Positions 1 to 9,395 of a stretch of DNA of 55,461 nt are shown here, piece by piece (the first letter of the stretch is position 1; the number at the start of each line of letters is the position of its first letter). This DNA is from Zygnema cylindricum (lineage: Eukaryota > Streptophyta > Zygnematophyceae > Zygnematales > Zygnemataceae): assembly GCA_037447655.1 (NCBI GenBank), contig JBBHKE010002943.1, positions 1 through 55,461 of the forward strand, written 5' to 3'. The notes under the pieces were generated by a model, which worked only from the letters and a program-made list of their open reading frames with translations, was not told where the DNA came from and searched no databases. The position numbers and the translations under genes were made by a program.

Positions 1-554
1 ACACATATTAACTTTGAAACCTGAATGAGACTTCATAGACTCCTTGTTTTTCAACTACGACAGTCAATAATTTATAGTTAAACACTTTATAGTTCAGCAA
101 TACACAATTTGGAATGATATTTTTTGCATAGTTTCATCCGCCTCGTCAATTATAATGCTTATACTATTAAGGTTTTAGTTGTACGATTTAAAAGTAGCGT
201 TCACTTTGGTTGGTATCGTAGTTGACAGCTCATAAGTCACTAGTTTTGAAATTTGCTAATTAAGTCAGTTTCGGTAAGAGATTTGGTGTTTAGCTTGTTT
301 CGAGTTTATTATTGCCATCCTCACTCCATGGGATAGTTTGTCCGTTTTTGTATGTTGTTGTGAAGAGTCCACGTTTATCAATTTTATATACGAACCAAGA
401 GACAACGAGGAAATTGACATCTTTGGTCGACCCTTTTCAATGAGCGTTTTTGTAACGTGAAGCAATTATTTCCCTACACTTGGGTCTAAATACTTATAAC
501 CCCTCTTAAGGTACTTAGGCTGAAACGATGTACTAACACCCCTTGGGGGAGTAA
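1..554. other. non-coding, nothing recognised
   Basis: AT-rich sequence. The open frames here are short and show no motif, and I see no repeat unit or RNA fold. The stretch ends at the TAA that precedes the first inverted-repeat element. Confidence 0.5.
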
Positions 555-1277
555 GGGTGAACCTCCATCATGTAAAAAGTAGGGTTCATTACTGGAAAAA
601 ATGCATTTCTGTACAGACCCATCTCATTTTTTTACAGGGTCGTACTGTTTTTTATTTTTTATAAAACATGATTATTGGAGATTCGTCAAGATTCTCCAAA
701 CTTTGGGGCGACAACGTCGACCGGCCGATTATGTGTTTTTGAAGGAAACGGTCATTTCTTCCAGTGATTAGTTAGTGTCCTCGAGAGGAGACTAGCCAAT
801 CACCGGACGTGTAAAATGTTTACGCGTGGAAAGATCACGTACGAGCGGCGCGCCTTCAAACATTTGCCACTCGCCTTCAGACATTTGCCACGCGCCTTCG
901 GACACGCGAGAATCATATCCGACATAAACCACCAAAAAAAATCTTTGTTGAAGAATGTGTCGTGATCCCTCCTCCACAATCCGCTGACATCCGAAATTTG
1001 CAGCGCCACGACGAAACACGAACGACAAAACAACCACAAAAAATACAAAACATGAACGTACAAATTGTACATTCACGTAATTTATTTTGCGGCTCGATGT
1101 ACGGATACAAGTTTAGATATTGTGCTTTTGGAATCTTTGACATGCGCGCCGTCAAAATAGAAACCTATGTGAATATAATCGAAAGAAAGCACGTACGCGA
1201 TAGTAGCTATTGCTGACGCGATATGATAGAGGAGTGAACGAAGTATTACTACCAGTAAACGTTTCCGTATGATTACT
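555..1277. mobile_element. degenerate TIR element (Harbinger/MITE-like), right end lost
   Basis: The left end reads GGGTGAACCTCCATCATG after a TAA at 552-554, and the next ~50 bp (a run like AGTAGGGTTCATTACTGG) matches the ends of the elements at 2624-3405 and 34841-35621. The right side keeps the sub-terminal sequence ACTACCAGTAAACG near 1250 but lacks the terminal inverted repeat. No transposase frame is visible, so it is non-autonomous. Superfamily assignment rests only on the TAA duplication seen in the better copies. Confidence 0.5.
851..906. repeat. 21 bp minisatellite, ~2.7 units
   Basis: Units start at 851, 872 and 893 with the pattern CGCCTTCARACATTTGCCAC. It lies inside the degenerate inverted-repeat element and explains the repetitive short frames on the minus strand. 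Confidence 0.75.
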
Positions 1278-1883
1278 ATTTTTTTTTCTACAACCACAGT
1301 TGTAGGAGGAGGACCAGCAATAGCAGTGGAAGTAGACATGGAAAAACAACAAAATCTATCAATCACCTACTCAACAACCAACTTTCAGCTTCCACAAAAT
1401 ATGACTCAGAAGGCCAACATGGCTCAAATCTGCCATAATGATACACAATGCACTAAAATGATAATTCCCAAAATTGCAGCCCAAATGACCCCGTAAACCA
1501 TAAGATATGATGTCTGGAAGTTTCCCAAAAAGTGCCCATAGAAAATCATATTCCCAAAACTGGATACTACAAAAATGGCTAAGTCCTAAGTTATATAATC
1601 ACCTTGTGTTTCTACTGGTCTACACTAATTTGGGTAACACTTACTGCGGTTATGATCTTGACTAACGACAATGTATCCTACCTGTACGTTATTGTACCGT
1701 TAGTACCTCAAAAACCTAATTACTATTTTACAAAAACCTAAGTAATGGAACACTATTTTTTATTTAAGTAAACTACAAGACAATGTTTATTCAGATATTT
1801 CCAGATATCGAACCGTAGACAAAACGCTCCAGATGCATAGTCAGCGGTAGTCGCTAAAGTCCAACCGACTGTGGTTGTGTAGT

Positions 1884-1905
1884 ACGAAGCACGTGAGTGC
1901 TTCGT
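1884..1905. repeat. perfect 9 bp hairpin
   Basis: ACGAAGCAC and GTGCTTCGT flank a 4 nt loop directly before the 23 bp minisatellite. Confidence 0.7.
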
Positions 1906-1907
1906 CA

Positions 1908-1976
1908 CTTGTGGTCCCACATGAATCGCGCTTGTGGTCCCTCGTGGATCACGCTTGTGGTCCCACGTGAATCGCG
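1908..1976. repeat. 23 bp minisatellite, 3 units
   Basis: Units begin at 1908, 1931 and 1954 with the core CTTGTGGTCCCACGTGAATC. Units 1 and 3 are near-identical and unit 2 differs at several bases. Confidence 0.8.
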
Positions 1977-2623
1977 CCCGTTGGAACAAATTCAATCGAC
2001 GATAGTACCGTCGAACCGTACCATATATTTTCGGAATACCCTGTTCAGATTTCGTTCGTCCGATCCTGTGAATCCAATCGTCAACTCCGTGACGCGTGTG
2101 GCTGATTGTCGGCGCCACTCCGTAAAAATTTGCATACGTTTTCTTGCCGACACGTGTCCCTGTAAAAGTACAATATACTCTATTGTACTTTTCCTATTGT
2201 AACACTAATTAAGGTAAGTATTACACCAGACTACTTGGAAAATATTATAAGTTATTTTAACCCTATATACAATATAAAGATTTCTAAATTACAACACTAT
2301 CGACGCCTAATGGAGAAGCGGCCTAAATAATACTCTATTGCTTATACTAAATTTGCGGAAGTAAACAATAGGGGTGTAGCCCTAAAGGAGTTACTACTAA
2401 GGAAAAGGTAATGCTTTTATCCATTAGTTGTTTGGTGTTAAGTGTTAGGGTATGTCTCCATGCGCCAAATTAAGGGTTTTTTCTAGGCTTTTTCCCTTAA
2501 AATTTAGCGCCGTACCGCGTAATTATCCACTACATAGCCCAAACGAGGGAGTTCCACCAATGAGGTGACTCGACATACGCGCACTTTTTTGGCGCGACGT
2601 ACATCCATTAGCGTGCCCTTTAA

Positions 2624-3405
2624 GGGTAACCTTCCATTAAGTGTTCCCAATAATCGTACGGTCACGTTTGCTAGCAGTAATATTTGTAACACCTTTTTAT
2701 CAAGTCGTGTCAAAAATTGCTTACGTGTTCGATTGCAATTTATACCACGTAGGGTCATGTTGAGCCGACACGAATAATGAAAGTTTTGAAAAGTACAAAA
2801 TCTCAATTGTATCTGTACGGGCGCACGCCGATTAAAATATCTAGTAGTGTCACGCTAATGTACAATCTGAACGTTCTTGTATTTGTCGTTGTACCAACGA
2901 CCACGAAAACCATTGCAAAATGAAAATTTGTACAAATGCCATTCTATTGGAAAACTGGAGGAGATGGCAACTACTGTACAGTACTGTACTTGATTGTGCA
3001 CATTTATAAAGTAGGCTTGACAATATGTTCTAAAACCAAGATTTTGTCATTGAGCAGGGTGGCTCTGATGTCATAAGGTACACGCCATTTGCCACATGTA
3101 ATTTTGTAACTTCCTGTCCTTCGTGGATCGACTCAAACTTTTAGAAGTGGACCAATACACGCGTCCATTAAGCGCAAAGTGTCTTTCGACGACAGTGGGA
3201 AAAGACTCGCGGGGTACTGGATAGAAAGGGCTTTTGCGTCGATAATTCAAAATCAGACGGTGGAAGTTTTTGCCAAAATGTCGGAGATTTAACAATTTCA
3301 AATAAACATCTTTTGTAAAAAAAAAAAAAAAACATTACGGTTTAGTGCGAAAAAGGTACTTTCTCCAGTAAACAACCCCACTTTTCGCCTGATGGAAGGT
3401 TACCC
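2624..3405. mobile_element. 782 bp TIR element, PIF/Harbinger-like MITE
   Basis: The element opens with GGGTAACCTTCCATTAAG and closes with the inverted form CGCCTGATGGAAGGTTACCC. TAA directly precedes it (2621-2623) and follows it (3406-3408), a 3 bp target duplication of the TWA type known for PIF/Harbinger elements. It contains a poly(A) run near 3318-3335. A near-identical element in the opposite orientation is at 34841-35621. No transposase frame is present, so it would be mobilised in trans. Confidence 0.65.
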
Positions 3406-3408
3406 TAA

Positions 3409-4117
3409 TACGAGGAGCGGAAGAGCACATTACGTAGGCTAAACCCTGTCCTCGATTTGGAGTCTAGGGTTGACAACCATAAGATGAGTCTCCAAGGGAA
3501 CGGATCGCTACATACGCGTGAACGACTTCGTTGACAGGTCTGCGCAACTTGCCAATTCCAATCCTGATACGCAGCTCCGCACATACATATACAAACAAAG
3601 CTCTCATTGCGCTTCTGGTAGAATAATCTTGTCTCGTGTTAAATTGCCAATGGCGGTCTTTATCAAACAAAACCGACAGTCACGTCAATGGTGTATAATA
3701 CACATGACAAGCTGGCGAGGTGCTACTGTACAACACTGCTTTGTCCATCTTGGGAGTTTGGTACTCATTCCGTCTCAGAATATGTACCCTGCTAACCTAG
3801 AGACAGCATGGCCACGGCCAAAAAGTCAGAAATCTTATAATCGGTCACGAGTATACGAACATGTGCTGGGAGTGGCTGTATCTAAATAGTGCACAAAGAC
3901 AATACTTCACCACGTAGGCATGCGGCGTGTAAAAACTAAAAAGGACATGTAACGTAGCTTTTACGACGCGTTCTTTTGGGGAACGGTTTGTACCTGCCAT
4001 GCGCAATTTAGAGTAAGGTTCCATTAGAGGAAAAATGTCGTTGTTTAATGAAAGTCGTACTATTTCGTACAGTGCCATACAAAAAAAAATAAAATGTGAG
4101 AAAAACAAGCCTATTGA
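3409..4117. other. no gene seen
   Basis: A plus-strand open frame of 123 codons (3518-3889) and its minus-strand counterparts show no recognisable domain or intron signal. Near 3990-4040 there are fragments resembling the inverted-repeat elements (AAGGTTCCATTAG). Otherwise I see nothing. Confidence 0.45.
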
Positions 4118-4849
4118 GGGTGAAGTTCCATTAGGCGGTCCCAGTAAATGTACGGACAAGTCTACTGGCACCGTTTATTGAAGTCCGCTCCATTGTGTCG
4201 GGCCAGTAACAAACCTTCCTCAAATATGATTGGCGCCACTAGGTTAGAGTACAGAATCGAAAAATCTTGAAAAAAACCTACAAACGGAATATCTGTACCA
4301 CCGGAGGTAATTAATGATTCGTACATAAAGTTTTTGGCTAAATTTTGATTTTGAAAATGGAAATCAAAATTTTGAAACAGAATGGCAAAAAGACGCGACA
4401 AACTTTGAAGGTCGCGGCAAACTTTGAATGTCGGTGGATGTCAGACGGAGCGTGCGAAGATACTCTCACCTGACCTACATTAAACGTGGTAGGAGGCACA
4501 TGGTATGTACGACGTGCACGCCTATGATCGCATGTACAACGTAGATTTTTTTTCTCCTTTTCACGTGTACCAATGGTAATGAATGGCAATCATCTTGTGG
4601 GCCCCAACTCTCCTCGGCGAAGAGAGTTGGGGCCCACTGGATGATATGCTCGATTGCTTTGCGGATCTCAAAAAGTGAAACATCAAATGGTCAGGAATTA
4701 CGTCTACATCATTGGAGCTTCTCGACAGCTTTCCAATAAAGATGTTTCGTCCGACAACAAAAAAAATTGGTACGTTTGTGTACAACGCTGTACGAAAACG
4801 TACGACATCTTGTAACGAACCCCACTATTCGTCTAACGGAACTTCACCC
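4118..4849. mobile_element. 732 bp TIR element, diverged relative of the GGGTAACC family
   Basis: Ends are GGGTGAAGTTCCATTAGGCG and the imperfect inverted form CGTCTAACGGAACTTCACCC. The right flank is TAA and the left flank TGA, so the presumed target duplication is imperfect. The middle holds a perfect 16 bp hairpin at 4597-4637. There is no transposase frame. Confidence 0.55.
4597..4637. repeat. perfect hairpin, 16 bp arms, 9 nt loop
   Basis: GTGGGCCCCAACTCTC at 4597-4612 pairs without mismatch with GAGAGTTGGGGCCCAC at 4622-4637. It is much more GC-rich than its AT-rich surroundings and lies near the centre of the inverted-repeat element. Confidence 0.85.
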
Positions 4850-5128
4850 TAAATGAGCGATATGATTCTCCGTCGTAAACGTGGACCATCGGATGCATGA
4901 TCGGATACGCCATCGTCTGACATTTTCAGTTCGCAATAAATGACCTGGATTAGGTCATTTTTTGGCTCTTGAATGAATAGCACCGTGCCTTGAGGAAAAT
5001 TGAACAAACATCCACGACGACCGCGCGACCAGGTGGGTACACGTCGCATATGACATGTGCCTTCCGCCACGGAGGATGGGAGGCCGCCGAAATCCGCAAG
5101 ATAATCTTTGACGGAGGATATTGTTTCA
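4850..5128. other. unassigned segment with weak coding look on the minus strand
   Basis: Between the inverted-repeat element and the TRIM pair the minus strand has an open stretch (about 4950-5128) whose translation contains PPWRKAHVICDVYPPGRAVV and is broken by a stop. It could be a relic of a mobile-element or host exon. I do not recognise it, and no start or splice sites can be argued. Confidence 0.25.
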
Positions 5129-5502
5129 TGTTAGATTTCCTAGAAATCCGGGATTCGGCATGTCCCACACTTGGGAAAATTGAGCTGGCCAGGGTTCGAA
5201 CCTGGGACCTTTCACTTCAGCTGCGAATGCACTACCACTGTGCCACCAGCTCGATGTTTAGACTGGCGGGTCCGTACCCGTTTATTACGGGCGGCTCGAG
5301 TATGGATATTTCCATATTCTACCCCGTATTGGACCAGCTTCACGTGCTAATCCAACACCCCCCCTCACGGGAAAGCCGGTCAAAACCATCCGCAATCCCG
5401 CTGGCTCCAATTCCATGTTAGATTTCCTAGAAATCCGGGATTCGGCATGTCCCACACTTGGGAAAATTGAGCCGGCCAGGGTTCAAACCTGGGACCTTTC
5501 AA
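5129..5502 (-). mobile_element. TRIM-like small LTR element, minus copy, with tRNA-Cys-like domain
   Basis: Read on the minus strand: a terminal repeat ending AAATCTAACA (5416-5502), then a primer-binding site TGGAATTGGAGCCAG (5401-5415; degenerate form of the initiator tRNA-Met 3'-end site), ~150 bp without coding capacity, a tRNA-like domain (5182-5252), and the second terminal repeat ending at 5129. The first repeat is shorter because the junction with the plus copy at ~5502 cuts it inside the tRNA-like part. Too small to encode anything. TRIMs with tRNA-related LTRs are known in plants, and a tRNA-derived SINE dimer is the main alternative. Confidence 0.6.
5182..5252 (-). other. tRNA-Cys-like sequence inside TRIM element
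   Basis: On the minus strand it begins GAGCTGG and ends CCAGCTC, a perfect 7 bp acceptor stem. A 4 bp D stem GCAC/GTGC encloses AGTGGTA, the A box is TGGCACAGTGG and the B box is GGTTCGAACCC. The T stem pairs. The anticodon arm has a G-T pair and its loop lacks the usual T at position 33, so it is unlikely to be a working tRNA. The run GGTAG.GCATT...GGTCCC resembles plant tRNA-Cys. An internal RNA polymerase III promoter is plausible. Confidence 0.65.
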
Positions 5503-5843
5503 TTTTCCCAAGTGTGGGACATGCCGAATACCGGATTTCTAGGAAATCTAACATGGTATCGGAGCCAGCGAGATTGCGGATGGTTTGGACGGCTTTCCCG
5601 TGAGGGGTGGGGTGTTGGATTACCACGTGAAGCCGGTCCAATACGGGGTAGAATATGGGAAATATCCATACTCGAGCCGCCCGTAATAAACGGGTACGGA
5701 CCCGCCAGTCTCAACATCGAGCTGGTGGCACACTGGTAGTGCGTTCGCAGCTGAAGTAAAAGGTCCCCAGGTTCGAACGCTGGCCGGCTCAATTTTCCCA
5801 AGTGTGGGACATGCCGAATCCCGGATTTCTAAGAAATCTAACA
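5503..5843 (+). mobile_element. TRIM-like small LTR element, plus copy, inverted relative to its neighbour
   Basis: Starts at the junction with a truncated terminal repeat (AATTTTCCCAAGTGTGGG to AAATCTAACA at 5553), directly followed by the primer-binding site TGGTATCGGAGCCAG (5554-5568), which differs at one base from the 3'-end complement of plant initiator tRNA-Met. A non-coding middle, the tRNA-like domain 5719-5790 and the second terminal repeat follow. The right end abuts a truncated gag of a family 2 copia element. I found no matching target duplication around the pair. Confidence 0.6.
5719..5790 (+). other. tRNA-Cys-like sequence, second copy
   Basis: Same fold as the minus copy at 5182-5252, more diverged: acceptor GAGCTGG/CCGGCTC, D arm GCAC-ACTGGTA-GTGC, B box GGTTCGAACGC. 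It is probably decayed as a promoter because the B box has lost its last CC. Confidence 0.6.
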
Positions 5844-5948
5844 TTCCCCATAAGTTCTTCTCGAAAAGCAATCCCGCCATTGTAAACTCCCAATAAGTGA
5901 AGTCTGTTCCCATCGAACATAGGCACCCTAGATGGTGGGCCCATAACC
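5844..5948 (-). pseudogene. 5' remnant of a family 2 copia element (PBS and gag N-terminus)
   Basis: The 15 nt at 5934-5948 (GGTGGGCCCATAACC on the plus strand) abuts the LTR at 5949 and equals the anticodon-stem-loop region of plant initiator tRNA-Met, so on the element strand it is a half-tRNA primer-binding site. From an ATG at 5968, inside the LTR, the minus strand reads MEVSEFQVMGPPSR through this site. A frameshift then leads to GTDFTYWE, the usual copia Gag N-terminal motif. The TRIM pair truncates it at 5843. Confidence 0.65.
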
Positions 5949-7156
5949 TGAAACTCTGAGACCTCCATTGGCCCTCAGAGTATGCAGATCCAAAAGAAGC
6001 TAATCTAGATAGTGCCAACTCCAAGTTAATATAAACCCAAATGACTGACCCCTTGACAGTCACAATCCCAATATAGATTCACCCATGTGAAATAACACTT
6101 TCTGTGTGCTCAGTTCCAGCACAGAATGCAAAGTTAGAATATGAGATTTGGACACATTCACCCACTTTGACTTTCCCTTATAAATGCAGCCACCCTGGCA
6201 AACAAAAACTCTGACCGACTACACTTTTGTGTAGCCTGGACTCCCCTGAGTCCGCAGCAAAAAGAATCACTAAAAATGGTCAAGTAAATTGATAGTTATG
6301 GCTGCCCAAAGTTAGCCATTTATACACAGTGCTCTCTGGGAGAGGCAGCTGCCTACCCAAAATTTTCTAAGTCCTATTCCCTCTCTAAAACTCTATCTAC
6401 TGAAGTATGGAACCAATCAAATTATTGTGTCGTACAGAAAAGTACAGGTGCCGGTGTACTTTATGTACGGCCGTTGTACGACCTAGCCAAAATGTCGACA
6501 CGTGTCAAATCAGGATTAGTTCCTGTAATCTCCGGAATTCCCGTAATCGAATGTTATCACGCCACGTGTCATCTGACATGGCAAAGACCGTAAAACGCCA
6601 AAAAGCCTTTTCCGTGATTCGGCGCCTATCGTGGCCGTCCGATCAAAACCGGCTATAATCCTAGCCGCTGAAATTCGACGCGCAGTATTTGTTTCGCTAT
6701 CGAAACAAATGCGCGGTATTTGTTTCGCTATCGAAACAAATGCGGGGTATCCGTTCTGTCCACATATCATACTTCGTACTAAATCAAACTGTATCTATGT
6801 ACTAAGTATCTATTTGCCGTTAAACGGATTAATGTACATATGACGATTTATATAATTATCAAACCCTACATATCGTAATATCTGTCCTAGACTTAACGGC
6901 TAGAGCTAACGGCTAATGCGATTTGACGGACGGTAGGTACCAGTATCAATTTCAGGGGCCGTCAACTAACTTTTGGAAAATCTACCTATTTCACCCCTTG
7001 TCTTCTCTAAAGAGCCTAGGCAGCCTTGGCTCTAGCTCCCTATCCAGCCTTCAGTGACTACAACAGTGTGGGGGCTTGGAGAGGGGAGTTAGAGGCAGAC
7101 TGCCTTTGCCTTTTTCTATCCTATTTACAGACTTAGAAAATACACAAATATCAACA
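5949..7156 (-). mobile_element. family 2 copia LTR, 1208 bp, shared by two elements
   Basis: On the minus strand it runs from TGTTGATATTTG (7156) to GAGTTTCA (5949), a TG...CA LTR. On its right is a polypurine tract (GAAAATAAGGGGAG on the minus strand, from 7157), which makes it the 3' LTR of the element to the right. On its left is a primer-binding site (5934-5948), which makes it the 5' LTR of the element to the left. It carries two palindromes of the form ATTTGTTTC-N6-GAAACAAAT at 6688-6710 and 6718-6741, and several GTAC motifs near 6430-6482. An inverted, 5'-shortened copy is at 22310-23389. Confidence 0.8.
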
Positions 7157-7409
7157 CTCCCCTTATTTTCTAGTATATTTTCCTTTCAACTCCCACACAA
7201 TAAAAACCAAAATACTCCCTCCCAATTTTATTTTATTTTTTTCCTTTTCCTTTTTCCTTTTCCTTTTATAAACCTTTATGACAATACCCTCACATTTTAA
7301 AAGGTCCATTAGATGAGCTGAAATAAACATTCGATCTTGTTGATCACATATTTTATTAAGCATCCCAATTTTCATAACCCCGAGCTAAGATTTATCCACC
7401 TCATCACTT

Positions 7410-7700
7410 TTAATCCACACACAACCCGATTTCTCTCTTGCAATCCAACGAGCCAGCCCCATCTCCAATCTGCAACATATACCCGGATGATAACCCTTTT
7501 ACAAGCACATCTTCACAAGCGACATCACACCAAGTAGTGATGTCAGATCCATCCACCTCCAAATATTCCCAAAAAACACTAGTCCCCACTAAGTTCCTCA
7601 TAAGATCTACATCTTCCGTATTCATATTTTTATCCATGATAACTACCCCATTTTCTGAACTTACCTCACTCTCTCCCATGGAATTCTTTCCACTATCACT
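7410..7700 (-). pseudogene. copia RNase H remnant
   Basis: The minus-strand translation MRNLVGTSVFWEYLEVDGSD ITTWCD...SSGYMLQIGDGAGS lines up with the RNase H N-terminal part of the family 1 elements (ITTWSDAS...TSGYVLYVGDGACCW). The first catalytic Asp is retained, but the segment stops within ~60 residues and the rest of RNase H is missing. Confidence 0.65.
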
Positions 7701-7747
7701 TTTTATTATAATTCCAAATAAATATTTCTTCTCCCCTAAACCTTTAA

Positions 7748-9064
7748 TCAATATTTCTCTTCTCCCCTATCCTTTAAAAACTCTTCGAGTTTCACTTCTC
7801 CCCTTTCCTCGAAATCCGTTGAAGTCTCCCTTTCCGACCAGTTTTCAGTTTCCCTATTATCTATAAAATTATCGTCATTAATTTTATCTTTCCCGTTTTC
7901 ACTTATGGATCCTTTATCTGAATTTCTCATTTCTAAGTCATACACTCTACACTTCTCGACATCCTCAAGTACCTCCTCTCTCTTTACTTCCCTTATACCT
8001 CCAAAAGCACACTGTTGCTTTCGTGGAATTTCTGTGTGCTTTTCTCTCTTCCCCATACTACTAATCCGGAGAAGCTCTAAAAAATCTTCATCCTCTTTCT
8101 CCTCTTCCCCTTCTTCCTCCTCATCCACATTCCAACTTCTAAGTTTTTCCAAACAAGGGCATTCCTCCATATAATGACCCGGTTCCCTACAAAAGAAGCA
8201 AACCCCCTTTTTCAAAGCTCCCCTTTCTTTTCCTCTCCCTCTCTTTCCACCAAAGTTCCGATAAGGTTTACCTTTGTCTTTCTTTCTCTCATCACGCTTC
8301 CGCTCGTCACCACCGTTCCTCTCATCACGCTTCCGCTCGTCACCGCCGTTCCTCTCATCACGCTTCCGCCAATCACCACCAGCTGAAAATGCATTGACCC
8401 TGTCCCTTCCCCTACGAAGCTCCAAAGTGCTTTCCCTCACAAGAATTATCCCAATGGTAAAGCTCCAAGTCCATGAGGAACCATCAAGTGCCTGCATACG
8501 ACAAATGATGTTTTCGTACTCATCTGGGAGTTTCATAAGTAGTGTATTAATCTTACTCTCCTCAGATTCTACATATCCCGCACTAGTAAGCTCACATATA
8601 ACGCAGCAATATCATTGCAAAACTCTATCATGCTACCGCATTTGTAAACGTAGGCCTCTATTTCCTGTTTTACTAATTGCTGCCTTTGAATACTCTCACT
8701 CTTATAAATCTGACTTAGTGCTTCCCATATCTCTGAAGACTTGGTTAGACTTAAAACGGTGATACCTATCGACTTAGACACATATCTAAGTATGAGATGT
8801 TTTGCTATAGTGTTTTTGTATTCCCATATTTTTCTGTCATTTTCTTCAGTTTTTATCCTTACATGTGATACCATAGCTGAGAGCCTAGCTCCCCTCACCA
8901 TAGGTGTCCCTTTTTCCTTCTCCCCTATTTCCCCATCCACGGAAAGATTTTTCCCTTCACCTTCCGTTGCATCTGAACTCCGGTTGATATTCTGGGCAGC
9001 CTCAGATGAATCTCCATAGTAAGCTCCTCCAAAGCCAGGTGGCGGACATCTCACCTGTCCCGAG
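7748..9064 (-). pseudogene. copia gag, 5'-truncated and frameshifted, with KRDERNGGDER repeats
   Basis: Gag packages the element RNA into virus-like particles. The upstream part (8569-9064) carries the capsid-like segment that aligns with family 1 Gag (WEALSQIYKSESIQRQQLVK). A one-base shift near 8600 moves the frame to 8536-7748, where MKLPDEYENIICRMQ continues the same domain. A basic stretch follows with about 2.5 copies of KRDERNGGDER, encoded by 36 bp DNA repeats at ~8285-8370. The CCHC knuckle CFFCREPGHYMEEC is intact. The C-terminus is a long acidic tail (EEEEGEEEKEDED) that ends in sequence resembling the post-integrase linker of family 1, made by an internal deletion. Confidence 0.75.
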
Positions 9065-9395
9065 TGTTGATATTTGAGTATTTTCTTGGTCTTTATAGAA
9101 AAGAGCAAAGGCAGTCTGTCCCTGACTCCCTTCTCCAAGCCCCCACACTTGTTGTAGTCACTGAAGGCTTGATAGGGAGCTAGAGCCATGGCTGCCTAAT
9201 GCTCACTAGAGAAGACAAGGGGTGGATTAGATATATACTAAAAGTTAATTGACGGACCGAGGAATTGATCCTGGGTACCTGCCGTCCGTCAATTTCATTT
9301 AGACATTAGCTCTAACCGTAAGGCCTAGGATATATATTAGCATGTATTAGATTTGATAAATATATAAATTGTCATATGTAGATTAATTCGTTTAA
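9065..9395 (+). mobile_element. 5' part of a family 2 LTR (plus orientation), split by element 1
   Basis: Begins TGTTGATATTTGAGTATTTTC and matches the first ~331 bp of the 5949-7156 LTR in inverse orientation. It is broken at GTTTAA by element 1; the sequence resumes at 15820 with CAACGAATAGATACTTAG, as expected from the intact copies. Confidence 0.75.
9391..9395. repeat. target site duplication TTTAA of element 1, left
   Basis: TTTAA directly left of the LTR edge TGAAAC at 9396 is repeated at 15815-15819 directly right of the other LTR edge. Confidence 0.85.

Larger units (their letters stand above)
1278..2620. other. no gene seen; contains a hairpin and a minisatellite
   Basis: No credible coding region. 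A minus-strand open frame of 121 codons (1753-2118) is explained by the minisatellite at 1908-1976 and shows no domain. The remainder is AT-rich with no recognised element. Confidence 0.5.
7157..9064 (-). mobile_element. internal region of a deletion-derivative family 2 copia element
   Basis: Contains a gag with an acidic tail and a short RNase H remnant; protease, integrase and reverse transcriptase are missing. The right end is cut by a family 2 LTR in the opposite orientation starting TGTTGATATTTG at 9065, so the primer-binding site and gag start are absent. Compared with family 1, deletions join the start of the protease region to the post-integrase linker and then to RNase H. It could only move with proteins supplied by a complete relative. 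Confidence 0.7.

Noticed and set aside
1908-1976. Possible CRISPR-like array
   Set aside because: Units are contiguous 23 bp repeats without spacers, in a eukaryotic nuclear context.
1753-2118. 121-codon minus-strand open frame
   Set aside because: It runs through the 23 bp minisatellite, has no domain-like composition and no splice or start context.
5182-5252. Functional tRNA gene
   Set aside because: The anticodon loop lacks the universal T33 and the sequence is embedded in a repeated TRIM-like unit, so it is a tRNA-derived domain rather than a working gene.
5499-5801. Open frames across the TRIM pair as genes
   Set aside because: The same peptides recur in mirrored frames because the sequence is an inverted repeat; the region is non-coding.
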